Source: Strigamia acuminata (Eukaryota > Arthropoda > Chilopoda > Geophilomorpha > Linotaeniidae). From it: a DNA stretch of 64,000 nucleotides. This document shows, piece after piece, positions 29,451 through 42,700 of the stretch. The notes beneath the pieces were generated by a model, which had not been told where the DNA came from, did no database searches, and was given only the letters and a program-made list of their open reading frames with translations. Made by a program: the position numbers and the translations under genes. How positions within the stretch are numbered: the first letter of the stretch is position 1; the number at the start of each line of letters is the position of its first letter. Location of the stretch: positions 1 through 64,000 of the forward strand of contig CASHSZ010000018.1 in the NCBI GenBank assembly GCA_949358305.1, given 5' to 3'.

Positions 29451-30744
29451 GTCAACTGTGATGAGATCAAAAGTCTATTTTCCCAAATCATTTCTTGGAT
29501 GTTGCTAAAACTTACATTAAAGCTTTCTACTAAGGTTTAAACACTATTTCAGAACATTCAGAGACATTGGTCTTGTGATGTTTGTGCTAAGTCAACTGTG
29601 ATGAGATCAAAAGTCTATTCTCCCAAATCATTGCTTGGATGTTGCTAAAACTTACATTAAAGCTTTCTACTAAGGTTTAAACACTATTTCAAAACATTCA
29701 GAGACATTGGTCTTGTGATGTTTGTGCTAAGTCAACTGTGATGAGATCAAAAGTCTATTCTCCCAAATCATTGCTTGGATGTTGCTAAAACTTACATTGA
29801 AGCCTTCTACTAAGGTTTAAACACTATTTCAGAACATTCAGAGACATTGATTTGTGGTGTTTGTGCTAAGTCAACTGTGATGTCAAATGAGATCAAAAAT
29901 TTATTCTTCCAAATCATTGCTTGGATGTTGCTAAAACTTACATTGAAGCCTTCTACTAAGGTTTAAACACTATTTCAGAACATTCAGAGACATTGGTCTT
30001 GTGATGTTTGTGCTAAGTCAACTGTGATGTCAAATGAGATCAAAAGTTTATTCTTTCAAATCATTGCTTGGATGTTGCTAAAACTTACATTAAAGCTTTC
30101 TACTAAGGTTTAAACACTATTTCAGAACATTCAGAGACATTGGTCTTGTGATGTTTGTGCTAAGTCAACTGTGATGAGATCAAAAGTCTATTCTCCAAAA
30201 TCATTGCTTGGATGTTGCTAAAACTTACATTGAAGCCTTCTACTAAGGTTTAAACACTATTTCAGAACATTCAGACACATTGGTCTTGTGGTGTTTGTGC
30301 TAAGTCAACTGTGACGTCAAATGAGATCAAAAGTTTATTCTTTCAAATTATTGCTTGGATGTTGCTAAAACTTACATTGAAGCTTTCTACTAAGGTTTAA
30401 ACACTATTTCAGAACATTCAGAAACACTGGTCTTGTGATGTTTGTGCTAAGTCAACTGTGATGTCAAATGGGATCAAAAGTTTATTCTTCCAAATCATTG
30501 CTTGGATGTTGCTAAAACTTACATTGAAGCCTTCTACTAAGGTTTAAACACTATTTCAGAACATTCAGAGACATTGGTCTTGTGATGTTTGTGCTAAGTC
30601 AACTGTGATGTCAAATGAGATCAAAAGTTTATTCTTTCAAATCATTGCTTGGATGTTGCTAAAACTTACATTAAAGCTTTCTACTAAAGTTTAAACACTA
30701 TTTCAGAACATTCAGAGACATTGGTCTTGTGGTGTTTGTGCTAA
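29451..30744 (+). repeat. First higher-order repeat of the satellite (nine monomers)
   Basis: Monomer order from 29451: short (TTTCCC...TTTCTTGG variant), short, short, long with AAAAATTT, long, short (TCCAAAATC), long with TGACGTCA, long with GGGATC, long. The same order restarts at 30745. That second unit is 1,434 bp because it gains one extra short monomer (GCTTAGATG / GAAGCCG) before the cycle restarts at 32179. Confidence 0.85.
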
Positions 30745-33700
30745 GTCAACTGTGATGAGATCAAAAGTCTATTTTCCCAAATCATTTCTTGGATGTTGCT
30801 AAAACTTACATTAAAGCTTTCTACTAAGGTTTAAACACTATTTCAGAACATTCAGAGACATTGGTCTTGTGATGTTTGTGCTAAGTCAACTGTGATGAGA
30901 TCAAAAGTCTATTCTCCCAAATCATTGCTTGGATGTTGCTAAAACTTACATTAAAGCTTTCTACTAAGGTTTAAACACTATTTCAAAACATTCAGAGACA
31001 TTGGTCTTGTGATGTTTGTGCTAAGTCAACTGTGATGAGATCAAAAGTCTATTCTCCCAAATCATTGCTTGGATGTTGCTAAAACTTACATTGAAGCCTT
31101 CTACTAAGGTTTAAACACTATTTCAGAACATTCAGAGACATTGATTTGTGGTGTTTGTGCTAAGTCAACTGTGATGTCAAATGAGATCAAAAATTTATTC
31201 TTCCAAATCATTGCTTGGATGTTGCTAAAACTTACATTGAAGCCTTCTACTAAGGTTTAAACACTATTTCAGAACATTCAGAGACATTGGTCTTGTGATG
31301 TTTGTGCTAAGTCAACTGTGATGTCAAATGAGATCAAAAGTTTATTCTTTCAAATCATTGCTTGGATGTTGCTAAAACTTACATTAAAGCTTTCTACTAA
31401 GGTTTAAACACTATTTCAGAACATTCAGAGACATTGGTCTTGTGATGTTTGTGCTAAGTCAACTGTGATGAGATCAAAAGTCTATTCTCCAAAATCATTG
31501 CTTGGATGTTGCTAAAACTTACATTGAAGCCTTCTACTAAGGTTTAAACACTATTTCAGAACATTCAGACACATTGGTCTTGTGGTGTTTGTGCTAAGTC
31601 AACTGTGACGTCAAATGAGATCAAAAGTTTATTCTTTCAAATTATTGCTTGGATGTTGCTAAAACTTACATTGAAGCTTTCTACTAAGGTTTAAACACTA
31701 TTTCAGAACATTCAGAAACACTGGTCTTGTGATGTTTGTGCTAAGTCAACTGTGATGTCAAATGGGATCAAAAGTTTATTCTTCCAAATCATTGCTTGGA
31801 TGTTGCTAAAACTTACATTGAAGCCTTCTACTAAGGTTTAAACACTATTTCAGAACATTCAGAGACATTGGTCTTGTGATGTTTGTGCTAAGTCAACTGT
31901 GATGTCAAATGAGATCAAAAGTTTATTCTTTCAAATCATTGCTTGGATGTTGCTAAAACTTACATTAAAGCTTTCTACTAAAGTTTAAACACTATTTCAG
32001 AACATTCAGAGACATTGGTCTTGTGGTGTTTGTGCTAAGTCAACTGTGATGAGATCAAAAGTCTATTCTCCCAAATCATTGCTTAGATGTTGCTAAAACT
32101 TACATTGAAGCCGTCTACTAAGGTTTAAACACTATTTCAGAACATTTAGAGACATTGGTCTTGTGGTGTTTGTGCTAAGTCAACTGTGATGAGATCAAAA
32201 GTCTATTTTCCCAAATCATTTCTTGGATGTTGCTAAAACTTACATTAAAGCTTTCTACTAAGGTTTAAACACTATTTCAAAACATTCAGAGACATTGGTC
32301 TTGTGATGTTTGTGCTAAGTCAACTGTGATGAGATCAAAAGTCTATTCTCCCAAATCATTGCTTGGATGTTGCTAAAACTTACATTAAAGCTTTCTACTA
32401 AGGTTTAAACACTATTTCAAAACATTCAGAGACATTGGTCTTGTGATGTTTGTGCTAAGTCAACTGTGATGAGATCAAAAGTCTATTCTCCCAAATCATT
32501 GCTTGGATGTTGCTAAAACTTACATTGAAGCCTTCTACTAAGGTTTAAACACTATTTCAGAACATTCAGAGACATTGGTTTGTGGTGTTTGTGCTAAGTC
32601 AACTGTGATGTCAAATGAGATCAAAAGTTTATTCTTTCAAATTATTGCTTGGATGTTGCTAACACTTACATTGAAGCCTTCTACTAAGGTTTAAACACTA
32701 TTTCTAAACATTCAGAGACATTGGTCTTGTGGTGTTTGTGCTAAGTCAACTGTGATGAGATCAAAAGTCTATTCTCCCAAATCATTGCTTGGATGTTGCT
32801 AAAACTTACATTGAAGCCTTCTACTAAGGTTTAAACACTATTTCAGAACATTCAGAGACATTGGTTTGTGGTGTTTGTGCTAAGTCAACTGTGATGTCAA
32901 ATGAGATCAAAAGTTTATTCTTTCAAATTATTGCTTGGATGTTGCTAAAACTAACATTGAAGCCTTCTACTAAGGTTTAAACACTATTTCAGAACATTCA
33001 GAGACATTGGTTTGTGGTGTTTGTGCTAAGTCAACTGTGATGTCAAATGAGATCAAAAATTTATTCTTTCAAATTATTGCTTGGATGTTGCTAACACTTA
33101 CATTGAAGCCTTCTACTAAGGTTTAAACACTATTTCTAAACATTCAGAGACATTGGTCTTGTGGTGTTTGTGCTAAGTCAACTGTGACGTCAAATGAGAT
33201 CAAAAGTTTATTCTTTCAAATTATTGCTTGGATGTTGCTAAAACTTACATTGAAGCTTTCTACTAAGGTTTAAACACTATTTCAGAACATTCAGAAACAT
33301 TGGTCTTGTGATGTTTGTGCTAAGTCAACTGTGATGTCAAATGAGATCAAAAGTTTATTCTTTCAAATCATTGCTTGGATGTTGCTAAAACTTACATTAA
33401 AGCCTTCTACTAAGGTTTAAACACTATTTCAGAACATTCAGAGACATTGGTCTTGTGATGTTTGTGCTAAGTCAACTGTGATGAGATCAAAAGTCTATTC
33501 TCCAAAATCATTGCTTGGATGTTGCTAAAACTTACATTGAAGCCTTCTACTAAGGTTTAAACACTATTTCAGAACATTCAGACACATTGGTCTTGTGGTG
33601 TTTGTGCTAAGTCAACTGTGACGTCAAATGAGATCAAAAGTTTATTCTTTCAAATTATTGCTTGGATGTTGCTAAAACTTACATTGAAGCTTTCTACTAA

Positions 33701-36700
33701 GGTTTAAACACTATTTCAGAACATTCAGAAACATTGGTCTTGTGATGTTTGTGCTAAGTCAACTGTGATGTCAAATGGGATCAAAAGTTTATTCTTCCAA
33801 ATCATTGCTTGGATGTTGCTAAAACTTACATTGAAGCCTTCTACTAAGGTTTAAACACTATTTCAGAACATTCAGAGACATTGGTCTTGTGGTGTTTGTG
33901 CTAAGTCAACTGTGATGAGATCAAAAGTCTATTCTCCCAAATCATTGCTTGGATGTTGCTAAAACTTACATTGAAGCCGTCTACTAAGGTTTAAACACTA
34001 TTTCAGAACATTTAGAGACATTGGTCTTGTGGTGTTTGTGCTAAGTCAACTGTGATGAGATCAAAAGTCTATTCTCCCAAATCATTGCTTGGATGTTGCT
34101 AAAACTTACATTAAAGCTTTTTACTAAGGTTTAAACACTATTTCAAAACATTCAGAGACATTGGTCTTGTGATGTTTGTGCTAAGTCAACTGTGATGAGA
34201 TCAAAAGTCTATTCTCCCAAATCATTGCTTGGATGTTGCTAAAACTTACATTGAAGCCTTCTACTAAGGTTTAAACACTATTTCAGAACATTCAGACACA
34301 TTGGTCTTGTGGTGTTTGTGCTAAGTCAACTGTGATGTCAAATGGGATCAAAAGTTTATTCTTCCAAATCATTGCTTGGATGTTGCTAAAACTTACATTG
34401 AAGCCTTCTACTAAGGTTTAAACACTATTTCAGAACATTCAGAGACATTGGTCTTGTGGTGTTTGTGCTAAGTCAACTGTGATAAGATCAAAAGTCTATT
34501 CTCCCAAATCATTGCTTGGATGTTGCTAAAACTTACATTGAAGCCGTCTACTAAGGTTTAAACACTATTTCAGAACATTTAGAGACATTGGTCTTGTGGT
34601 GTTTGTGCTAAGTCAACTGTGATGAGATCAAAAGTCTATTCTCCCAAATCATTGCTTGGATGTTGCTAAAACTTACATTAAAGCTTTTTACTAAGGTTTA
34701 AACACTATTTCAAAACATTCAGAGACATTGGTCTTGTGATGTTTGTGCTAAGTCAACTGTGATGAGATCAAAAGTCTATTCTCCCAAATCATTGCTTGGA
34801 TGTTGCTAAAACTTACATTGAAGCCTTCTACTAAGGTTTAAACACTATTTCAGAACATTCAGAGACATTGGTTTGTGGTGTTTGTGCTAAGTCAACTGTG
34901 ATGTCAAATGAGATCAAAAGTTTATTCTTTCAAATTATTGCTTGGATGTTGCTAACACTTACATTGAAGCCTTCTACTAAGGTTTAAACACTATTTCTAA
35001 ACATTCAGAGACATTGGTCTTGTGGTGTTTGTGCTAAGTCAACTGTGACGTCAAATGAGATCAAAAGTTTATTCTTTCAAATTATTGCTTGGATGTTGCT
35101 AAAACTTACATTGAAGCTTTCTACTAAGGTTTAAACACTATATCAGAACATTCAGAAACATTGGTCTTGTGATGTTTGTGCTAAGTCAACTGTGATGTCA
35201 AATGAGATCAAAAGTTTATTCTTTCAAATCATTGCTTGGATGTTGCTAAAACTTACATTAAAGCTTTCTACTAAAGTTTAAACACTATTTCAGAACATTC
35301 AGAGACATTGGTCTTGTGGTGTTTGTGCTAAGTCAACTGTGATGAGATCAAAAGTCTATTCTCCCAAATCATTGCTTGGATGTTGCTAAAACTTACATTG
35401 AAGCCGTCTACTAAGGTTTAAACACTATTTCAGAACATTTAGAGACATTGGTCTTGTGGTGTTTGTGCTAAGTCAACTGTGATGAGATCAAAAGTCTATT
35501 TTCCCAAATCATTTCTTGGATGTTGCTAAAACTTACATTAAAGCTTTCTACTAAGGTTTAAACACTATTTCAGAACATTCAGAGACATTGGTCTTGTGAT
35601 GTTTGTGCTAAGTCAACTGTGATGAGATCAAAAGTCTATTCTCCCAAATCATTGCTTGGATGTTGCTAAAACTTACATTAAAGCTTTCTACTAAGGTTTA
35701 AACACTATTTCAAAACATTCAGAGATATTGGTCTTGTGATGTTTGTGCTAAGTCAACTGTGATGAGATCAAAAGTCTATTCTCCCAAATCATTGCTTGGA
35801 TGTTGCTAAAACTTACATTGAAGCCTTCTACTAAGGTTTAAACACTATTTCAGAACATTCAGAGACATTGGTTTGTGGTGTTTGTGCTAAGTCAACTGTG
35901 ATGTCAAATGAGATCAAAAGTTTATTCTTTCAAATTATTGCTTGGATGTTGCTAACACTTACATTGAAGCCTTCTACTAAGGTTTAAACACTATTTCAGA
36001 ACATTCAGAGACATTGGTTTGTGGTGTTTGTGCTAAGTCAACTGTGATGTCAAATGAGATCAAAAGTTTATTCTTTCAAATTATTGCTTGGATGTTGCTA
36101 ACACTTACATTGAAGCCTTCTACTAAGGTTTAAACACTATTTCAGAACATTCAGAGACATTGGTTTGTGGTGTTTGTGCTAAGTCAACTGTGATGTCAAA
36201 TGAGATCAAAAGTTTATTCTTTCAAATTATTGCTTGGATGTTGCTAACACTTACATTGAAGCCTTCTACTAAGGTTTAAACACTATTTCTAAACATTCAG
36301 AGACATTGGTCTTGTGGTGTTTGTGCTAAGTCAACTGTGACGTCAAATGAGATCAAAAGTTTATTCTTTCAAATTATTGCTTGGATGTTGCTAAAACTTA
36401 CATTGAAGCTTTCTACTAAGGTTTAAACACTATTTCAGAACATTCAGAAACATTGGTCTTGTGATGTTTGTGCTAAGTCAACTGTGATGTCAAATGGGAT
36501 CAAAAGTTTATTCTTCCAAATCATTGCTTGGATGTTGCTAAAACTTACATTGAAGCCTTCTACTAAGGTTTAAACACTATTTCAGAACATTCAGACACAT
36601 TGGTCTTGTGGTGTTTGTGCTAAGTCAACTGTGACGTCAAATGAGATCAAAAGTTTATTCTTTCAAATTATTGCTTGGATGTTGCTAAAACTAACATTGA

Positions 36701-39700
36701 AGCCTTCTACTAAGGTTTAAACACTATTTCAGAACATTCAGAGACATTGGTCTTGTGGTGTTTGTGCTAAGTCAACTGTGATGAGATCAAAAGTCTATTT
36801 TCCCAAATCATTTCTTGGATGTTGCTAAAACTTACATTAAAGCTTTCTACTAAGGTTTAAACACTATTTCAGAACATTCAGAGACATTGGTCTTGTGATG
36901 TTTGTGCTAAGTCAACTGTGATGAGATCAAAAGTCTATTCTCCCAAATCATTGCTTGGATGTTGCTAAAACTTACATTAAAGCTTTCTACTAAGGTTTAA
37001 ACACTATTTCAAAACATTCAGAGACATTGGTCTTGTGATGTTTGTGCTAAGTCAACTGTGATGAGATCAAAAGTCTATTCTCCCAAATCATTGCTTGGAT
37101 GTTGCTAAAACTTACATTGAAGCCTTCTACTAAGGTTTAAACACTATTTCAGAACATTCAGAGACATTGGTTTGTGGTGTTTGTGCTAAGTCAACTGTGA
37201 CGTCAAATGAGATCAAAAGTTTATTCTTTCAAATTATTGCTTGGATGTTGCTAAAACTTACATTGAAGCTTTCTACTAAGGTTTAAACACTATTTCTAAA
37301 CATTCAGAGACATTGGTCTTGTGGTGTTTGTGCTAAGTCAACTGTGATGAGATCAAAAGTCTATTCTCCCAAATCATTGCTTGGATGTTGCTAAAACTTA
37401 CATTGAAGCCTTCTACTAAGGTTTAAACACTATTTCAGAACATTCAGACACATTGGTCTTGTGGTGTTTGTGCTAAGTCAACTGTGACGTCAAATGAGAT
37501 CAAAAGTTTATTCTTTCAAATTATTGCTTGGATGTTGCTAAAACTAACATTGAAGCCTTCTACTAAGGTTTAAACACTATTTCAGAACATTCAGAGACAT
37601 TGGTCTTGTGGTGTTTGTGCTAAGTCAACTGTGATGAGATCAAAAGTCTATTTTCCCAAATCATTTCTTGGATGTTGCTAAAACTTACATTAAAGCTTTC
37701 TACTAAGGTTTAAACACTATTTCAGAACATTCAGAGACATTGGTCTTGTGATGTTTGTGCTAAGTCAACTGTGATGAGATCAAAAGTCTATTCTCCCAAA
37801 TCATTGCTTGGATGTTGCTAAAACTTACATTAAAGCTTTCTACTAAGGTTTAAACACTATTTCAAAACATTCAGAGACATTGGTCTTGTGATGTTTGTGC
37901 TAAGTCAACTGTGATGAGATCAAAAGTCTATTCTCCCAAATCATTGCTTGGATGTTGCTAAAACTTACATTGAAGCCTTCTACTAAGGTTTAAACACTAT
38001 TTCAGAACATTCAGAGACATTGGTCTTGTGATGTTTGTGCTAAGTCAACTGTGATGTCAAATGAGATCAAAAGTTTATTCTTTCAAATCATTGCTTGGAT
38101 GTTGCTAAAACTTACATTAAAGCTTTCTACTAAGGTTTAAACACTATTTCAAAACATTCAGAGACATTGGTTTTGTGATGTTTGTGCTAAGTCAACTGTG
38201 ATGAGATCAAAAGTCTATTCTCCAAAATCATTGCTTGGATGTTGCTAAAACTTACATTGAAGCCTTCTACTAAGGTTTAAACACTATTTCAGAACATTCA
38301 GACACATTGGTCTTGTGGTGTTTGTGCTAAGTCAACTGTGACGTCAAATGAGATCAAAAGTTTATTCTTTCAAATTATTGCTTGGATGTTGCTAAAACTT
38401 ACATTGAAGCTTTCTACTAAGGTTTAAACACTATTTCAAAACATTCAGAGACATTGGTCTTGTGATGTTTGTGCTAAGTCAACTGTGATGAGATCAAAAG
38501 TCTATTCTCCCAAATCATTGCCTAGATGTTGCTAAAACTTACATTGAAGCCGTCTACTAAGGTTTAAACACTATTTCAGAACATTTAGAGACATTGGTCT
38601 TGTGGTGTTTGTGCTAAGTCAACTGTGATGAGATCAAAAGTCTATTTTCCCAAATCATTTCTTGGATGTTGCTAAAACTTACATTAAAGCTTTCTACTAA
38701 GGTTTAAACACTATTTCAAAACATTCAGAGACATTGGTCTTGTGATGTTTGTGCTAAGTCAACTGTGATGAGATCAAAAGTCTATTCTCCCAAATCATTG
38801 CTTGGATGTTGCTAAAACTTACATTAAAGCTTTCTACTAAGGTTTAAACACTATTTCAAAACATTCAGAGACATTGGTCTTGTGATGTTTGTGCTAAGTC
38901 AACTGTGATGAGATCAAAAGTCTATTCTCCCAAATCATTGCTTGGATGTTGCTATAACTTACATTGAAGCCTTCTACTAAGGTTTAAACACTATTTCAGA
39001 ACATTCAGAGACATTGGTTTGTGGTGTTTGTGCTAAGTCAACTGTGATGTCAAATGAGATCAAAAGTTTATTCTTTCAAATTATTGCTTGGATGTTGCTA
39101 ACACTTACATTGAAGCCTTCTACTAAGGTTTAAACACTATTTCTAAACATTCAGAGACATTGGTCTTGTGGTGTTTGTGCTAAGTCAACTGTGATGAGAT
39201 CAAAAGTCTATTCTTCCAAATCATTGCTTGGATGTTGCTAAAACTTACATTGAAGCCTTCTACTAAGGTTTAAACACTATTTCAGAACATTCAGACACAT
39301 TGGTCTTGTGGTGTTTGTGCTAAGTCAACTGTGACGTCAAATGAGATCAAAAGTTTATTCTTTCAAATTATTGCTTGGATGTTGCTAAAACTAACATTGA
39401 AGCCTTCTACTAAGGTTTAAACACTATTTCAGAACATTCAGAGACATTGGTCTTGTGGTGTTTGTGCTAAGTCAACTGTGATGAGATCAAAAGTCTATTT
39501 TCCCAAATCATTTCTTGGATGTTGCTAAAACTTACATTAAAGCTTTCTACTAAGGTTTAAACACTATTTCAGAACATTCAGAGACATTGGTCTTGTGATG
39601 TTTGTGCTAAGTCAACTGTGATGAGATCAAAAGTCTATTCTCCCAAATCATTGCTTGGATGTTGCTAAAACTTACATTAAAGCTTTCTACTAAGGTTTAA

Positions 39701-42700
39701 ACACTATTTCAGAACATTCAGAAACATTGGTCTTGTGATGTTTGTGCTAAGTCAACTGTGATGTCAAATGAGATCAAAAGTTTATTCTTTCAAATCATTG
39801 CTTGGATGTTGCTAAAACTTACATTAAAGCTTTCTACTAAGGTTTAAACACTATTTCAGAACATTCAGAGACATTGGTCTTGTGATGTTTGTGCTAAGTC
39901 AACTGTGATGAGATCAAAAGTCTATTCTCCAAAATCATTGCTTGGATGTTGCTAAAACTTACATTGAAGCCTTCTACTAAGGTTTAAACACTATTTCAGA
40001 ACATTCAGACACATTGGTCTTGTGGTGTTTGTGCTAAGTCAACTGTGACGTCAAATGAGATCAAAAGTTTATTCTTTCAAATTATTGCTTGGATGTTGCT
40101 AAAACTTACATTGAAGCTTTCTACTAAGGTTTAAACACTATTTCATAACATTCAGAAACATTGGTCTTGTGATGTTTGTGCTAAGTCAACTGTGATGTCA
40201 AATGGGATCAAAAGTTTATTCTTCCAAATCATTGCTTGGATGTTGCTAAAACTTACATTGAAGCCTTCTACTAAGGTTTAAACACTATTTCAGAACATTC
40301 AGAGACATTGGTCTTGTGATGTTTGTGCTAAGTCAACTGTGATGTCAAATGAGATCAAAAGTTTATTCTTTCAAATCATTGCTTGGATGTTGCTAAAACT
40401 TACATTAAAGCTTTCTACTAAAGTTTAAACACTATTTCAGAACATTCAGAGACATTGGTCTTGTGGTGTTTGTGCTAAGTCAACTGTGATGAGATCAAAA
40501 GTCTATTCTCCCAAATCATTGCTTAGATGTTGCTAAAACTTACATTGAAGCCGTCTACTAAGGTTTAAACACTATTTCAGAACATTTAGAGACATTGGTC
40601 TTGTGGTGTTTGTGCTAAGTCAACTGTGATGAGATCAAAAGTCTATTCTCCCAAATCATTGCTTGGATGTTGCTAAAACTTACATTGAAGCCTTCTACTA
40701 AGGTTTAAACACTATTTCAGAACATTCAGAGACATTGGTTTGTGGTGTTTGTGCTAAGTCAACTGTGACGTCAAATGAGATCAAAAGTTTATTCTTTCAA
40801 ATTATTGCTTGGATGTTGCTAAAACTAACATTGAAGCCTTCTACTAAGGTTTAAACACTATTTCAGAACATTCAGAGACATTGGTCTTGTGGTGTTTGTG
40901 CTAAGTCAACTGTGATGAGATCAAAAGTCTATTCTCCCAAATCATTGCTTGGATGTTGCTAAAACTTACATTAAAGCTTTCTACTAAGGTTTAAACACTA
41001 TTTCAAAACATTCAGAGACATTGGTCTTGTGATGTTTGTGCTAAGTCAACTGTGATGAGATCAAAAGTCTATTCTCCCAAATCATTGCTTGGATGTTGCT
41101 AAAACTTACATTGAAGCCGTCTACTAAGGTTTAAACACTATTTCAGAACATTTAGAGACATTGGTCTTGTGGTGTTTGTGCTAAGTCAACTGTGATGAGA
41201 TCAAAAGTCTATTTTCCCAAATCATTTCTTGGATGTTGCTAAAACTTACATTAAAGCTTTCTACTAAGGTTTAAACACTATTTCAGAACATTCAGAGACA
41301 TTGGTCTTGTGATGTTTGTGCTAAGTCAACTGTGATGAGATCAAAAGTCTATTCTCCCAAATCATTGCTTGGATGTTGCTAAAACTTACATTAAAGCTTT
41401 CTACTAAGGTTTAAACACTATTTCAAAACATTCAGAGATATTGGTCTTGTGATGTTTGTGCTAAGTCAACTGTGATGAGATCAAAAGTCTATTCTCCCAA
41501 ATCATTGCTTGGATGTTGCTAAAACTTACATTGAAGCTTTCTACTAAGGTTTAAACACTATTTCAGAACATTCAGAGACATTGGTTTGTGGTGTTTGTGC
41601 TAAGTCAACTGTGATGTCAAATGAGATCAAAAGTTTATTCTTTCAAATTATTGCTTGGATGTTGCTAACACTTACATTGAAGCCTTCTACTAAGGTTTAA
41701 ACACTATTTCAGAACATTCAGAGACATTGGTTTGTGATGTTTGTGCTAAGTCAACTGTGATGTCAAATGAGATCAAAAGTTTATTCTTTCAAATTATTGC
41801 TTGGATGTTGCTAACACTTACATTGAAGCCTTCTACTAAGGTTTAAACACTATTTCTAAACATTCAGAGACATTGGTCTTGTGGTGTTTGTGCTAAGTCA
41901 ACTGTGATGTCAAATGGGATCAAAAGTTTATTCTTCCAAATCATTGCTTGGATGTTGCTAAAACTTACATTGAAGCCTTCTACTAAGGTTTAAACACTAT
42001 TTCAGAACATTCAGAGACATTGGTCTTGTGATGTTTGTGCTAAGTCAACTGTGATGTCAAATGAGATCAAAAGTTTATTCTTTCAAATCATTGCTTGGAT
42101 GTTGCTAAAACTTACATTAAAGCTTTCTACTAAGGTTTAAACACTATTTCAGAACATTCAGAGACATTGGTCTTGTGATGTTTGTGCTAAGTCAACTGTG
42201 ATGAGATCAAAAGTCTATTCTCCAAAATCATTGCTTGGATGTTGCTAAAACTTACATTGAAGCCTTCTACTAAGGTTTAAACACTATTTCAGAACATTCA
42301 GACACATTGGTCTTGTGGTGTTTGTGCTAAGTCAACTGTGACGTCAAATGAGATCAAAAGTTTATTCTTTCAAATTATTGCTTGGATGTTGCTAAAACTA
42401 ACATTGAAGCCTTCTACTAAGGTTTAAACACTATTTCAGAACATTCAGAGACATTGGTCTTGTGGTGTTTGTGCTAAGTCAACTGTGATGAGATCAAAAG
42501 TCTATTTTCCCAAATCATTTCTTGGATGTTGCTAAAACTTACATTAAAGCTTTCTACTAAGGTTTAAACACTATTTCAGAACATTCAGAGACATTGGTCT
42601 TGTGATGTTTGTGCTAAGTCAACTGTGATGAGATCAAAAGTCTATTCTCCCAAATCATTGCTTGGATGTTGCTAAAACTTACATTAAAGCTTTCTACTAA